Shown one piece after another: positions 45,305-54,918 of a stretch of DNA of 64,000 bases. Source of the stretch: Thermoactinospora rubra (lineage in GTDB: Bacteria; Actinomycetota; Actinomycetes; Streptosporangiales; Streptosporangiaceae); contig NZ_MSZZ01000022.1 in NCBI RefSeq assembly GCF_002093975.1, positions 62,001 through 126,000 on the forward strand, written 5' to 3'. Position 1 is the stretch's first letter. Each line of letters starts with the position of its first letter. The notes beneath the pieces were generated by a model. It was not told the origin of the DNA. It saw only the letters and a program-made list of their open reading frames with translations, and did not search any database. The position numbers and the translations under genes are program-made.

Positions 45305-46228
45305 TCATGCGCGCGGGTGGGCCTGGCGGTAGGCGCTACGGAGCCGGTCTATCGAGACATGCGTGTAGATCTGTGTCGTGTTGAGCGATGCGTGTCCCAG
45401 CATTTCCTGAACGCTGCGGAGGTCCGCTCCGGCTTCCAGGAGATGCGTGGCCGCGCTGTGCCGCAGACCGTGGGGTGCGAGGTCAGGCGCGCCTTCGACC
45501 TGGCGGAGGCGGGCGTGGACGATGCGCCTCACAGTCCCCGGATCAATGCGTCCGCCTCGAACGCCCAGGAACAGGGCATGACCCGACCGCTCACCGATCA
45601 TGCGGGGCCGGCCGTAGACGCACCAACGGTCGAGGGCGTGGAGGGCCGGAAGCCCGAAGGGGACCGAACGTTCCTTGCGTCCCTTCCCCAGCACGCGCAC
45701 GACATGGCGCTCCCGGTCGACATCGTCGACGTCGAGCCCGCACAGCTCGCCGACGCGCATGCCGGTCGAGTAAAGCAACTCCATGATCGCCTGATCGCGC
45801 AGGCCCTTCGGATCGCCGTCTTCCGGGATCTCCATCGCCGCGCGCGCCTGCTCCTGGTTCAGCACCACCGGAAGCGAACGCGCCGCCTTCGCGCTGCCCA
45901 ACAGCAATCCCGGATCATGGCCCAGCCAGCCTCGCCGGTAGCAGAACGCGGTGAAGGTCCGCGCGCAGGCGGTCCTCCTCGCGAGGGTCGATCGCGACTT
46001 GCCCGCGGCATGCTGCTCCGCCAGCCACGCTCGCAGCACGGTGATGTCCAGGCCGTCCAGTCCGTGAGGAAGGAGGTCCAGCAGGCTGGACAGATCGGAA
46101 AGATACGCCCGGACCGTGTGCGGGGAGAGATCCCTTTCGAGCTTCAGATGCCGCTCGAACTCGGCCACGATCGTGTCCCTGTCCGCGGGCTGCGGGACGG
46201 GGGTCTGCCGGTGCTCTGGTGATGGCAC
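45305..46228 (-). CDS. xerC: Tyrosine recombinase XerC
   Basis: 307-residue site-specific recombinase that resolves chromosome dimers at dif with XerD. The N-terminal SAM-like domain (17-105) and the catalytic domain are complete: Arg158 in STGMRVGELCG, Lys182 in GKGRKERSVP, His253 and Arg256 in HGLRHSAA, His279 in LGHASLNTTQIYTH and nucleophile Tyr288. The position between dprA and M23/rpsB is the usual actinobacterial XerC site, so this is chromosomal housekeeping, not a phage integrase. Confidence 0.93.
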   Translation of the reverse strand: MPSPEHRQTPVPQPADRDTIVAEFERHLKLERDLSPHTVRAYLSDLSSLLDLLPHGLDGLDITVLRAWLAEQHAAGKSRSTLARRTACARTFTAFCYRRGWLGHDPGLLLGSAKAARSLPVVLNQEQARAAMEIPEDGDPKGLRDQAIMELLYSTGMRVGELCGLDVDDVDRERHVVRVLGKGRKERSVPFGLPALHALDRWCVYGRPRMIGERSGHALFLGVRGGRIDPGTVRRIVHARLRQVEGAPDLAPHGLRHSAATHLLEAGADLRSVQEMLGHASLNTTQIYTHVSIDRLRSAYRQAHPRA

Positions 46229-46719
46229 ATTCTCACTGTGCCCGGTTGGCTCCCCAGTTTTCTCCGCGAAACGCCGAGATCCGCGCCATTCGGTCGCGTT
46301 GCCTCATCTCACTCACGCTCTCCCGCACCTCACCCGTCCGTGATCATCGAGTCTCAGGTCGTCGTCGTGGTCGGTCTGGCCGTCGTGGACGCCGAGGGCT
46401 CGGCAAGTCGGTTCGGACGGGTTGGCGCGACACCGGCGGGCAAGGGTCCATGGCCCGTCCCGTGCCAAGCCTGGCCAGGCATTCCACCAGCACGGTCCGC
46501 TCCGCACCAAGGAACGCCTCAAATGCCCCGGCTTCCATCAAGGAACCGGCCTTCTCAGCGTCCAGCCTCCCCAAACACCACACTCCCTCAAGGAATCGAC
46601 ATCCCGTTACGAAACCAACCTTCCCCAAGCGCTCACCCCAAGAGACATTGACGCAGCGAGAAGGGCAGACGCTGGTGACGCCCCCATCCCACCAGGCACG
46701 ACGCCCCATCCCGCAACCT
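46229..46719. other. Gene-poor gap between dprA and xerC
   Basis: 491 bp. Short frames in all directions, none with a ribosome site or recognisable protein. It may hold the xerC promoter. I saw no repeat or hairpin that stands out. Confidence 0.5.
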
Positions 46720-47892
46720 TCATCGCGGACGTGAGGCACGAGCCCGCCGTATGCGCCATCCGGCAGTCGTACGCTCGACGAAGCCGGCCGCCGCCAGGCT
46801 CCCCAGGCAGCTGAGCACCGTGTTCAGATCGACTCCCGCCGCCACGGCGATGGTCGCCGGGCCCTTGCCGGTGCGCGCGGGCACCGCGTCGAGCACTCTC
46901 CGGCTCTCCTCGCTCAAGGAGTCCAGCGGCACGACAGGGCCACGCAGCTCGGGAGCCAGATCCTCGCCCAGGTCGCCGACGAGCTCGATGACTTCCTCGT
47001 ACCGCGTGACGCAGATCGCCCGGCCCTCCCGGATGAGGCGGTGGCAGCCCGTGGAGACCTCGGACGTGACAGGACCTGGTACGGCGGCCACATGGCGGCC
47101 CAGGGACAACGCATGGCTGACCGTGTTGAGCGCGCCGCTGCGCAATGCCGCCTCGATCACCACCGTCCCGCGGGACAAGGCGGCGATCAGCCGGTTTCTG
47201 ATGAGGAAGCGGCCACGGGTGGGATGGACGCCGGGAGGGCATTCGCTGACGAGCACGCCTTGCTCGCGGATGGCGGCGAAGAGGTTGGTGTGGCCGGTCG
47301 GGTACGAGATGTCCACGCCGCAGGCCAGCACCGCGACGGTGGACGTACCGCCCGCCAGGGCGCCCCGATGGGCGGCCCCGTCGATGCCGTAGGCGCCGCC
47401 CGACACGACCGTCCAGCCCGCGTCGCTGAGCTCGGCGCCGAAGTCGGCCGCTATGTGCACGCCGTACGCGGTCGCCGCCCTCGCGCCCACGACAGCCACC
47501 GACCGCAGGCACGAGAAGCGCAGATCGGCCGAGCCGAGCACCCACAGTCCCACCGGCACGGTGTCGCCCAGCGCGTCGAGCTGAGTCGGCCACTCGCTGT
47601 CTCCGGGAATGATCAGCCGCGCACCGGCCTTGTCGCCGAAGGCCAGGTCCGCCTCCGGATCGGCCTGCGTCAGACGTGTCCGCCACGAGTGGATCCGGCG
47701 GTCGAGCTGGTCTTTGGCGACCTCGCGTCCGTCAGCGGTGACCGCTCGGTCGGCGAACTCTTCCGGGCAGGTGCCGGATCGGATGATCTCGACGGCCGCC
47801 TCGGGACCGTAGGCGCGGACGAGCTGTCCCATGATGGGATCACCGCTCTCGGCGGCCCGCATCAGCGCTGCTCGGGCGACGTGCTCATGCAA
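46720..47892 (-). CDS. dprA: DNA-processing protein DprA
   Basis: 390-residue DprA/Smf. It loads RecA on incoming single-stranded DNA. The central Rossmann-like domain has VAVVGARAATAYG, VSGGAYGIDGAAHRGAL, GVDISYPTGHTNLF and FLIRNRLIAALSRGTVVIEA. A C-terminal winged helix (about 325-385) includes VAAGVDLNTVLSCLGSLAAAGFV. The N-terminal segment (1-60) is the extra helical part. Normally it is close to the comM gene; here 1.1 kb intervenes. Confidence 0.93.
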   Translation of the reverse strand: MHEHVARAALMRAAESGDPIMGQLVRAYGPEAAVEIIRSGTCPEEFADRAVTADGREVAKDQLDRRIHSWRTRLTQADPEADLAFGDKAGARLIIPGDSEWPTQLDALGDTVPVGLWVLGSADLRFSCLRSVAVVGARAATAYGVHIAADFGAELSDAGWTVVSGGAYGIDGAAHRGALAGGTSTVAVLACGVDISYPTGHTNLFAAIREQGVLVSECPPGVHPTRGRFLIRNRLIAALSRGTVVIEAALRSGALNTVSHALSLGRHVAAVPGPVTSEVSTGCHRLIREGRAICVTRYEEVIELVGDLGEDLAPELRGPVVPLDSLSEESRRVLDAVPARTGKGPATIAVAAGVDLNTVLSCLGSLAAAGFVERTTAGWRIRRARASRPR

Positions 47893-47945
47893 GGTCTCCT
47901 CCAGGGAGTCGGGGTTAAGGAGTCGATGAAGTGGCGCGGGGTTGA

Positions 47946-48067
47946 CGGCTGGGCGGGGTTGACAGCGGTGCGGACCTAACGGCTGGGCGGGGTTGACGGT
48001 GACCTGGCGTTGACGGTGACCTGGCGTTGACGGTGACCTGGCGTTGACGGTGGTGCGGACCTAACGG
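47946..48067. repeat. Tandem repeats upstream of dprA
   Basis: Three perfect tandem copies of the 17-bp unit GTTGACGGTGACCTGGC (47992-48042) plus a partial fourth, flanked by two copies of GGTGCGGACCTAACGGC (47967-47983 and 48051-48067). The array contains many TTGACGG motifs. Non-coding. Confidence 0.8.
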
Positions 48068-48983
48068 CGCGGCGGAATTAAGGCACGAACGGCAGGGCTG
48101 CCAGCATGCGCGCCGTCGCAGCACGATCGAGAACCGCCGACCGCGCCTACGACTGCCTACGACCATGCCTACGACCGCGTCGCGGCTGCGCCCGGAACCG
48201 TCGCCGTCGCCAGGACCGCCGCCGCGACATGGCCAAATACCACTTGCGTGTTGCGCCCCCAAGCCCACCGCCCGGCACAGCCCAAGACCTCCAGCCCCAC
48301 CACGTGCACCGTCGCAGCACGGCCAAGCACCCAAGACCGTCACAACCCCGGCACCTCGCACGGCCGAAGATCACTAGACGCCATCGCCCAAGCCACTGCG
48401 TACCGTGGACCAAATCGCCAGCCACTACCACGTGCCCCGTACAAGCGCGGCCGAGAACCGCCGACCACACCCATGGCCGCAATCGCGGCGCTGCTCGGAG
48501 CCGTCGACCGTCATGACCGCCATCACGGAGGCTGGAAACCAGCCATGCACGCCATAGCCCAAGACCACCGCCCAGCACAGCCGAAGCTCGCCAACCGCAT
48601 CCACGCCCGCAGGCGCGCCACAGCCGAAAGCGGCCCATGCCATTCCCCAAGACCACTACGTAACGGCGACCAAGACCGCCAGCCACCGACGCGACCTCCG
48701 CCAGGACCACCGGCCATCACCGTGCCAACGGTCACGGCACAGCGCAGCCGCAATGCGGCCCGCCGCGCTACAGCCCTGCTCAGCCGGAACGCGGGCCGTC
48801 GCGGCACCGCACAGGAGGCATCGCGCACGACGCCGCACCCGCAGGCCCGTCCCGCCCCGCGCGCCAGGCGGCCAGGTGTGCCGGACCCGCCCCATGCCCG
48901 ATGCCGCCACGGCCAGGCGGATCCGCCCTTGAGGCACGACCCGCCACGTCCACGGCGCCTCGCCCACCAGCCACACCCCGGCC
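48068..48983. other. Low-complexity gap between comM and dprA
   Basis: About 900 bp without a supportable gene. Many degenerate copies of short motifs such as CCCAAGACC and GCACGGCC recur throughout, giving Pro/His/Arg-rich open frames on both strands. It looks like decayed repeat-derived DNA. No mobile element or RNA gene recognised. Confidence 0.55.
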
Positions 48984-50519
48984 TCACGCACCCACCCCCA
49001 GCCAGAACGCCAGAGCACGCGAGGTCTCCTCTTCCCCCGGCTGGTCCCTGTCCGCCAGATCGGCCAAGGTCCAGGCGACCCGCACGACCCTGTCCAGGCC
49101 ACGCGCGCTGAGAGTGCCGGATTCGAGGCAGGACGAGAGGGGCTTCATGGCGGCGTCACAAGGCCGGTAGTCGGCGTGGAGCGCGGCCGAGGAGATCTCG
49201 GCGTTGGTGCGCCAAGGAGTCCCGTCGAGGCGTTTGGCCGCCCGCTGCCGCGCGTTCAGCACCCGCTCCGCCACGGTCTTGCTGCTCTCGACGAACGTGC
49301 GGTCCGCCATCAGCTCGGCCTTGCTCGACCGCGCCACGGTGACCTTCACGTCGACGCGGTCGAGCAGGGGGCCGGACAGCTTGGCGAGATAGCGCCGCCG
49401 TAGGGCAGGGGTGCACTGGCATGCGTCACCCGGCGTGGCGGGCTGCGAGCAGGGGCACGGGTTGGCGGCCAGGACCAGCAGGAACCGGGCGGGGAAGGTG
49501 ATGGTGCCCGCGGCCCTGGCGACCGTGACCTGGCCGGACTCCAGGGGCTGCCGCAGCGAGTCGAGCACGTGGCGCGGGAACTCGGGGGCTTCGTCCAGGA
49601 ACAGCGTGCCGCGATGGGCCAGCGAGACCGCGCCGGGACGCACGACGGTGCTGCCGCCGCCCACCAGCGCGGCGGCGGTGGCGGTGTGGTGGGGGCTGAC
49701 ATACGGCGGGCGGCTGATCATGGGGCTGCTGGGCGGCAGCACGCCCGCGACCGAGTGGATGGCGGTGACCTCCAGGGCGTGGTCGAGCTCCAGGTCGGGC
49801 AGCAGCGTCGGCAGCCGCTCGGCGAGCATCGTCTTGCCGGTGCCGGGAGGGCCCAGCATCCACAGGTTGTGCCCGCCCGCCGCGCACACCTCCAGCGCCC
49901 GGCGGCCGATCGGCTGGCCCACCACGTCGGCCAGGTCGACGCTGGGCAGCTCGGTGGTGGGGATCGCGGCGTCGTCGGGGGATTCCGCGAGCGCCGGCGG
50001 CTCCTCGCCGTCGCGCAGCCATCCCACCAGCTGGCGCAGATCCGCCACGGGGATCACCTTGGCGTCCGGCACCAGCGCGGCCTCGGCGGCGTTGGCGGCC
50101 GGGACGACCACGGTGACCTCGCAGGTCTTGGCGGCGCCCAGCACGGACGGCAGGATGCCGCGCACCGGGCGCAGGCGGCCGTCCAGGCCCAGCTCGCCGA
50201 GGAAGAACGGCGTGGACACGCGGTCGGGCGGGACGACGCCCGCCGCGCCCAGGATCGCCACCGCGATGGCCAGGTCGAACTGGCTGCCCCGCTTGGGCAG
50301 GCTGGCGGGGAAGAGGCTGACCGTGATGCGGGCGTCGGGCCAGGGAAAACGACTGTTGACCATCGCGGACCTGACCCTCTCGCGCGCCTCGCTCAGGGCG
50401 GTGTCGGGCAGGCCGATGAGGTGGATGCCGGCCAGGCCGTTGCCGACGTCGGCCTCCACCTCCACGATGCGCCCCGTCACGCCGATGAGGGCGACGCTGC
50501 GCGTGCGGGCGACGGCCAC
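48984..50519 (-). CDS. comM: YifB/ComM family magnesium-chelatase-like AAA ATPase
   Basis: 511-residue AAA+ protein. The N-terminal Lon-protease-like domain includes VEVEADVGNGLAGIHLIGLPD and LFPASLPKRGSQFDLAIA. Walker A is GPPGTGKTMLAERL and Walker B LFLDEAPEFP. A zinc-like loop is at NPCPCSQPATPGDACQCTP, and the C-terminal lid follows. ComM is a helicase that promotes branch migration during natural transformation; dprA lies next on the same strand. It starts with GTG 50519 directly after the YraN stop. Confidence 0.92.
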   Translation of the reverse strand: MAVARTRSVALIGVTGRIVEVEADVGNGLAGIHLIGLPDTALSEARERVRSAMVNSRFPWPDARITVSLFPASLPKRGSQFDLAIAVAILGAAGVVPPDRVSTPFFLGELGLDGRLRPVRGILPSVLGAAKTCEVTVVVPAANAAEAALVPDAKVIPVADLRQLVGWLRDGEEPPALAESPDDAAIPTTELPSVDLADVVGQPIGRRALEVCAAGGHNLWMLGPPGTGKTMLAERLPTLLPDLELDHALEVTAIHSVAGVLPPSSPMISRPPYVSPHHTATAAALVGGGSTVVRPGAVSLAHRGTLFLDEAPEFPRHVLDSLRQPLESGQVTVARAAGTITFPARFLLVLAANPCPCSQPATPGDACQCTPALRRRYLAKLSGPLLDRVDVKVTVARSSKAELMADRTFVESSKTVAERVLNARQRAAKRLDGTPWRTNAEISSAALHADYRPCDAAMKPLSSCLESGTLSARGLDRVVRVAWTLADLADRDQPGEEETSRALAFWLGVGA

Positions 50520-50873
50520 CTACATCACCCCCCGGACGTGGCGCAGCGCGAAGTCACCGGCGAAACGCTCCAGCGCGATCACGTCGACCCGGACCGTGCG
50601 GAAGGCGCACGGCTGGGCGGCGAGCCACCGGGCGGCCAGCGCCCGCAGCCGGGACAGCTTTCCCGGCCGCACCGACTCCAGGGCAGTGCCGTGCGACCGG
50701 CCCGACCGGGTGCGCACCTCCACGACGACGAGGTCGTCGCCGTCCTGGGCGATGATGTCGATCTCGCCCTGGGCGCATCGCCAGTTTCGCTCGAGGATGC
50801 GCATGCCCCTGTCGCGCAGATAGCGGGCGGCGACCTCTTCGCCGTGCCTGCCGAGCTCGTCCTTCGCGGCCAT
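50520..50873 (-). CDS. UPF0102 (YraN) family nuclease-like protein
   Basis: 117-residue protein with a restriction-endonuclease-like fold: GRHGEEVAARYLRDRG, NWRCAQGEIDIIAQDGDDLVVVEVRTR (the E-x-D and E-x-R/K core) and a final VRVDVIAL. The function is unknown. It always travels with rnhB, comM and dprA. ATG 50873 follows a 110-bp gap after DUF2469. Confidence 0.9.
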   Translation of the reverse strand: MAAKDELGRHGEEVAARYLRDRGMRILERNWRCAQGEIDIIAQDGDDLVVVEVRTRSGRSHGTALESVRPGKLSRLRALAARWLAAQPCAFRTVRVDVIALERFAGDFALRHVRGVM

Positions 50874-50983
50874 CTGACCACCTCCGCGCCCGACTGTGGC
50901 GGAAGGGCCCGGCCCCGCGAGGCGCCGAACGCCGCTCTGTGGATATCAGGCCGAGGCGGCGGCCGACCTGTGGAGGGAGGAGC

Positions 50984-51307
50984 TCAGCCCGAGAAGCCCT
51001 CCTTGGGCATCTCCAGGTCGCTCTTGGCCAGCTCCTCCACGTTGACGTCCTTGAACGTCACGACCCGAACGTTCTTGACGAACCGGGCGGGGCGGTACAT
51101 ATCCCACACCCATGCGTCCTGCATGCGCACGTCGAAATACACGTCCCCGTTCTCCGCCGTCCGCACGTCGAGATCCACCGAGTTGGTCAGATAGAAGCGC
51201 CGCTCGGTCTCCACCACGTACGTGAACAGGCCGACCACGTCACGGTACTCGCGGTAGAGCTGCAGCTCCATCTCGGTCTCGTACTTCTCGAGATCCTCCG
51301 CGCTCAT
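50984..51307 (-). CDS. DUF2469 family protein
   Basis: 107-residue actinobacteria-specific protein: MSAEDLEKYETEMELQLYRE at the start, then VVGLFTYVVETERRFYLTN, VYFDVRMQDAWVWDMYRPARF and a C-terminal NVEELAKSDLEMPKEGF. No known activity. Its conservation between rnhB and yraN is a good actinobacterial marker. I choose ATG 51307; longer frames overlap rnhB. Confidence 0.9.
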   Translation of the reverse strand: MSAEDLEKYETEMELQLYREYRDVVGLFTYVVETERRFYLTNSVDLDVRTAENGDVYFDVRMQDAWVWDMYRPARFVKNVRVVTFKDVNVEELAKSDLEMPKEGFSG

Positions 51308-51329
51308 CCCGTCCCTCCTGTCGCGCCCG

Positions 51330-51995
51330 TCATGCGGCCCCCAAGTCTCCATTGTCCCGCATCTCCCTACCGACCGTGACGAAGGAGAAGCGGTGGTGCG
51401 CGCAGGGCCCATGCTCGCGCAACGCCCGGCGATGGCCCGGCGTCACATAACCCTTGTGCTCCGCGAAGCCGTACTGCGGGAACTCCTCGTGCAGCCCCGT
51501 CATGATGCGGTCTCGCGTCACCTTCGCCACGATCGACGCCGCCGCCATGCACGCGGCGACCTGGTCCCCCTTCCACACGGCCAGCGACGGCGCCGGAAGG
51601 CCCGGCACCGGGAAGCCGTCGACGAGGATGTACTCCGGAACCATGGGCAACCGCGCGACCGCCCGCCGCATTCCCTCGACGTTGCAGCGGTGCAGCCCCC
51701 GCGCGTCGATCTCCGCCGGCGGGATGACGACCGTCTCCACCAGGGCGTTGCGGACGATCAGCTCGTGCAGCCGCTCCCGCTCCCCGGGGGCCAGCAGCTT
51801 GGAGTCGGCCAGGCCGGGCAGCTCGCGGCGCAGGATCACGGCCGAGACCACCAGCGGACCGGCGCACGCCCCCCGGCCCGCCTCGTCGACCCCCGCCACC
51901 GGGCTCAGTCCCCGGCGAGCCAGAGCCCGCTCGTAGGCGTAGAGCCCGGAATCGCGGCGGACGACGCTGGGCCGGGGACGGAACGACGTTGTCAT
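51330..51995 (-). CDS. rnhB: Ribonuclease HII
   Basis: 221-residue RNase HII that nicks RNA-DNA hybrids and removes misincorporated ribonucleotides. The four-acid site is visible: Asp37 and Glu38 in VAGVDEAGRGACAGPL, Asp126 in EYILVDGFPV and Asp144 in WKGDQVAACMAAASIVAKV. The C-terminal HKGYVTPGHRRAL is also conserved. Starts at ATG 51995, 36 bp after the second signal peptidase. Confidence 0.95.
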   Translation of the reverse strand: MTTSFRPRPSVVRRDSGLYAYERALARRGLSPVAGVDEAGRGACAGPLVVSAVILRRELPGLADSKLLAPGERERLHELIVRNALVETVVIPPAEIDARGLHRCNVEGMRRAVARLPMVPEYILVDGFPVPGLPAPSLAVWKGDQVAACMAAASIVAKVTRDRIMTGLHEEFPQYGFAEHKGYVTPGHRRALREHGPCAHHRFSFVTVGREMRDNGDLGAA

Positions 51996-52031
51996 GACAG
52001 TCGCAGCATACGCCGCGACATGCCGGCGAAC

Positions 52032-52721
52032 TTAACGAACCTTGGCGAACGTCTCGGGGGTGGAGAAGATCCCGATGCGGTTGAGCGGCCAGTACCGCAG
52101 GAAGGCCGTCCCCACGACGTCGTCCTCGGAGATCCAGCCGCCGGGCAGCTCGTAGTTGGCACGCGAGTCCGCGGAGGCCGAGCGGTGGTCGCCCATGAGC
52201 CACAGCTTGCCCGGGGGCACGGTAACCGAGAACTCCTCCCCCGACGGATAGTCATCGGGGTGCAGGTAGTCCTCGTCCAGCGGCACGCCGTTGACCGTGA
52301 TGCGCCTCTTGGAGTCGCAGCACTTGACCTTGTCGCCGCCGACGCCGATGACCCGCTTGATCGTGTCCTCGCCGTTCCAGCCCTTGAACACGACGATCTC
52401 GCCGCGGTCGATGGAGCCGTCGAGCTTGTTGACGAACACGCGGTCGTTGATCAGCAGCGTGTTCTCCATCGACTCCGACGGGATGTAGAACGAGCCGATG
52501 ACGAACGCCTGCAGCAGCAGCGCGAGCCCCACGCCCATGACCAGCAGCATGAGCGTCTCGCGGAAGCCGCCGCCCTTCTTCTTGGGCTTGCCCGCCTTGC
52601 CGCCGGCCTTGTCGTCTCGTTCCACGTTTCCAGCCGCCTTCCCCCCGGCCGCCCCGGCGTCGCCGGCGGCGGCGACCCCCGATCCGCTCTCCGCGGCCTT
52701 CTCCGAAGCGGACTCCGTCAC
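52032..52721 (-). CDS. lepB: Signal peptidase I (second copy)
   Basis: 229-residue type I signal peptidase. A 50-residue Gly/Ala/Lys-rich cytoplasmic tail precedes one membrane segment (about 56-78). Ser84 in YIPSESMENTLL is the nucleophile and Lys122 in DTIKRVIGVGGDKVKCCD the general base. VPPGKLWLMGDHRSASADSR is the conserved box E. Its ATG overlaps the stop of the first copy (ATGA), so the two peptidases are made together. Confidence 0.93.
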   Translation of the reverse strand: MTESASEKAAESGSGVAAAGDAGAAGGKAAGNVERDDKAGGKAGKPKKKGGGFRETLMLLVMGVGLALLLQAFVIGSFYIPSESMENTLLINDRVFVNKLDGSIDRGEIVVFKGWNGEDTIKRVIGVGGDKVKCCDSKRRITVNGVPLDEDYLHPDDYPSGEEFSVTVPPGKLWLMGDHRSASADSRANYELPGGWISEDDVVGTAFLRYWPLNRIGIFSTPETFAKVR

Positions 52722-53551
52722 TTCTTCCCCCTCGCCGCCAGCCTCCGGCGCAGCAGCACGAGGGGTACGGCTCCCGCGAACCCCGCGACCATCGGCGTCG
52801 CCCCGCCCAGCGCCCGCAGCGCCGGCTGGGCGAACGTCTCAGGGATCGGCAGCGTGTCGAACCGCGAGAACGGCCACACGATCACGAAGGCGCGCCCCAC
52901 GACCTGGTCCACCGGAATGGTCCCCCCGCCGGGGTCGCCCATGTGCGCCCGCGAGTCCTGCGAGACGCGCCGGTGGTCGCCCATCACCCACAGCCGCCCC
53001 TCGGGCACCTTCACGTCGAAGGGCCGGTCGGAGGGCACGTCGCCGGGGTGCAGGTAGCTCCGCTCATCCAGCGGCACGCCGTTGACCGTCACCCGCCCCT
53101 TGGCGTCGCAGCACCGCACGCGGTCCCCCGCGACCCCGATGACGCGCTTGATGTAGTCCTTCTCGCCGGGCACGACGCCGAAGGCGGTGCCCACCCAGCG
53201 GAAGAACCCCGCCACAGGGTTCGTCGGCTCCTGAAGCCGCACCTCGCCGTCCCAGGAGTCGACCCCCGAGAAGACCACGACGTCGCCGCGCTCGATGTCG
53301 CGGGTGTGGTACACCAGCTTGTTCACCAGCACCCTGTCGTTGATCAACAGGGTGTTCTCCATGGACTCCGACGGGATGTAGAAGGCCTGGATCACGAACG
53401 TCTTGATGAGGAAGGCCAGGACCAGCGCCACGACCACGAGGACGGGCAGTTCCTTCCAGAACGACCCTTTCTTGTCCTTGCCACCTTTGGCCGGCTTCTG
53501 CGTGTCTTCCGCGACCACGTCCACCTCGTTGTCCTGGCTCTCGCTAGTCAT
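52718..53551 (-). CDS. lepB: Signal peptidase I (first copy)
   Basis: 277-residue type I signal peptidase with one N-terminal membrane segment (34-56), nucleophile Ser63 in YIPSESMENTLL, general base Lys135 in KDYIKRVIGVAGDRV and WVMGDHRRVSQDSR. Unlike the second copy it has a C-terminal hydrophobic segment (about 248-270) ending in RRRLAARGKK, so it is probably anchored at both ends. Paralogous tandem lepB genes after rplS are usual in streptomycete-like genomes. Confidence 0.93.
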   Translation of the reverse strand: MTSESQDNEVDVVAEDTQKPAKGGKDKKGSFWKELPVLVVVALVLAFLIKTFVIQAFYIPSESMENTLLINDRVLVNKLVYHTRDIERGDVVVFSGVDSWDGEVRLQEPTNPVAGFFRWVGTAFGVVPGEKDYIKRVIGVAGDRVRCCDAKGRVTVNGVPLDERSYLHPGDVPSDRPFDVKVPEGRLWVMGDHRRVSQDSRAHMGDPGGGTIPVDQVVGRAFVIVWPFSRFDTLPIPETFAQPALRALGGATPMVAGFAGAVPLVLLRRRLAARGKK

Positions 53552-53621
53552 CGCCCACGAGCCTAGATGATGCGCGTGCGCGACAAGCCACGACCGAGGC
53601 TACAGCCGTCATGCGTCGCTC

Positions 53622-53664
53622 AAGATAAAGAAAACGGCCTGGCACGGCCGCACCGTACCAGGCC
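53622..53664 (-). terminator. Rho-independent terminator after rplS
   Basis: On the minus strand a hairpin GGCCTGG...CCAGGCC (arms 53658-53664 and 53636-53642), extended inside by ACGG/CCGT, is followed by GTTTTCTTTAT. It starts 12 bp after the rplS stop. It should end the ffh/rpsP-rplS transcripts. Confidence 0.85.
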
Positions 53665-53675
53665 ATTTCGGACGC

Positions 53676-54038
53676 TTACTTGGCGGCCGGGGTCTCGCGC
53701 TTCTCGCGGATGCGGGCGGCCTTGCCGCGCAGGTCACGCATGTAGTAGAGCTTGGCGCGGCGGACGTCGCCACGGGAGACCACGACGATCTTCTCGAGCA
53801 CCGGGCTGTGCACCGGGAAGGTGCGCTCGACGCCGACACCGTAGCTCACCTTGCGGACCGTGAAGGTCTCACGGGCGCCGGAACCCTGGCGGCGGAGCAC
53901 GAAGCCCTTGAAGACCTGGATTCGGGAGCGGTTTCCTTCGACGACTCGGACGTGCACCTCGAGCGTGTCACCGGGGCGGAAGTCGGGGACGTCGCTGCGC
54001 AGCGCCGTCTTCTCGAGCTCCTGGATCTTCGTGTGCAT
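53676..54038 (-). CDS. rplS: 50S ribosomal protein L19
   Basis: 120-residue L19 at the 30S-50S interface. Motifs: [65 protein letters not shown] and the basic [18 protein letters not shown] tail. Starts at ATG 54038 after a 106-bp gap from trmD, so it may have its own promoter. A clear terminator follows. Confidence 0.97.
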   Translation of the reverse strand: MHTKIQELEKTALRSDVPDFRPGDTLEVHVRVVEGNRSRIQVFKGFVLRRQGSGARETFTVRKVSYGVGVERTFPVHSPVLEKIVVVSRGDVRRAKLYYMRDLRGKAARIREKRETPAAK

Positions 54039-54144
54039 GGGAACAGTTCCTCAACGTTTTCGATGGTCACGCGGAGGTCCACCCGGCCGAAGCTCGAAGG
54101 GGACACGCGCGCACGGTTAACAGGCCCGACACCGAGCCAGCGCT

Positions 54145-54918
54145 TCAGTCTGCCACATCTTCCGGCCCGGCGCGAAACGCGAGCTCCTCCAGGACCTGCC
54201 GGTCCCGCTTGTCCAGGCCGGTGAGCCGCGCCGCCAGGTCCGGCCGGTTGCGCACCGTACGGCGCAGCGCCTCGTCCCGCCGCCACCTGGCCACCTTGCC
54301 GTGGTGCCCGGACAGCAGCACTTCTGGTACGGCGTGGCCGCGCCACACGGGCGGCTTGGTGTAGACGGGCCCCTCCAGGAGGTTCTCCATCGCGCCGGGG
54401 GCGAAGGAGTCGTCGACGGCCGAGCTCGCGTTGCCCAGCACGCCGGGCAGCAGCCGCCCGATCGCCTCGATCATCACCAGCACGGCCACCTCGCCGCCCG
54501 CCAGCACGTAGTCGCCGATGCTGAGCTCGTCGACGCGCAGCCGCTTGCCGTACTCCTCCATCACCCGTGCGTCGATACCCTCGTAGCGGCCGCAGGCGAA
54601 GACCAGCCACGGCTCGGCCGCCAGCTCCTGGGCGAGCGCCTGGGTGAAGGGGCGGCCGCTGGGGGTGGGAACGACGATCCGCGGCCGGCCAGAGCCGATG
54701 ATCTCGTCCAGCGCCTCGCCCCACGGCTCGGGCTTCATGACCATGCCGGGGCCGCCGCCGTACGGGGTGTCGTCGACGGTCTTGTGGACGTCGTGGGTCC
54801 AGTCGCGCAGTTGGTGGAGCCGCACGTCGAGGAGGCCGCGCTCGCGCGCCTTGCCGATGAGGGAGACCTCCAGCGGCGAGAAGTACTCGGGGAAGATCGA
54901 GACGATGTCGACCCTCAT
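54145..54918 (-). CDS. trmD: tRNA (guanine-37-N1)-methyltransferase
   Basis: 257-residue TrmD, a SPOUT-fold enzyme methylating G37 to prevent frameshifting. Visible: [47 protein letters not shown] and the trefoil-knot SAM site [22 protein letters not shown]. The C-terminal extension (about 235-257) is slightly longer than in E. coli. ATG 54918 overlaps the rimM stop (ATGA). Confidence 0.96.
   Translation of the reverse strand: MRVDIVSIFPEYFSPLEVSLIGKARERGLLDVRLHQLRDWTHDVHKTVDDTPYGGGPGMVMKPEPWGEALDEIIGSGRPRIVVPTPSGRPFTQALAQELAAEPWLVFACGRYEGIDARVMEEYGKRLRVDELSIGDYVLAGGEVAVLVMIEAIGRLLPGVLGNASSAVDDSFAPGAMENLLEGPVYTKPPVWRGHAVPEVLLSGHHGKVARWRRDEALRRTVRNRPDLAARLTGLDKRDRQVLEELAFRAGPEDVAD

Noticed and set aside
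45305-46228. Phage or island integrase
   Set aside because: Position between dprA and M23/rpsB and full length fit chromosomal XerC; no attachment site or tRNA nearby.
47992-48042. Regular 17-bp repeats as a CRISPR array
   Set aside because: Units are tandem without spacers and no cas genes are near.
48248-49111. 287-codon Pro/Arg/His-rich frame in the comM-dprA gap
   Set aside because: No ribosome site, no family resemblance, runs into comM antisense, built of decayed short repeats.
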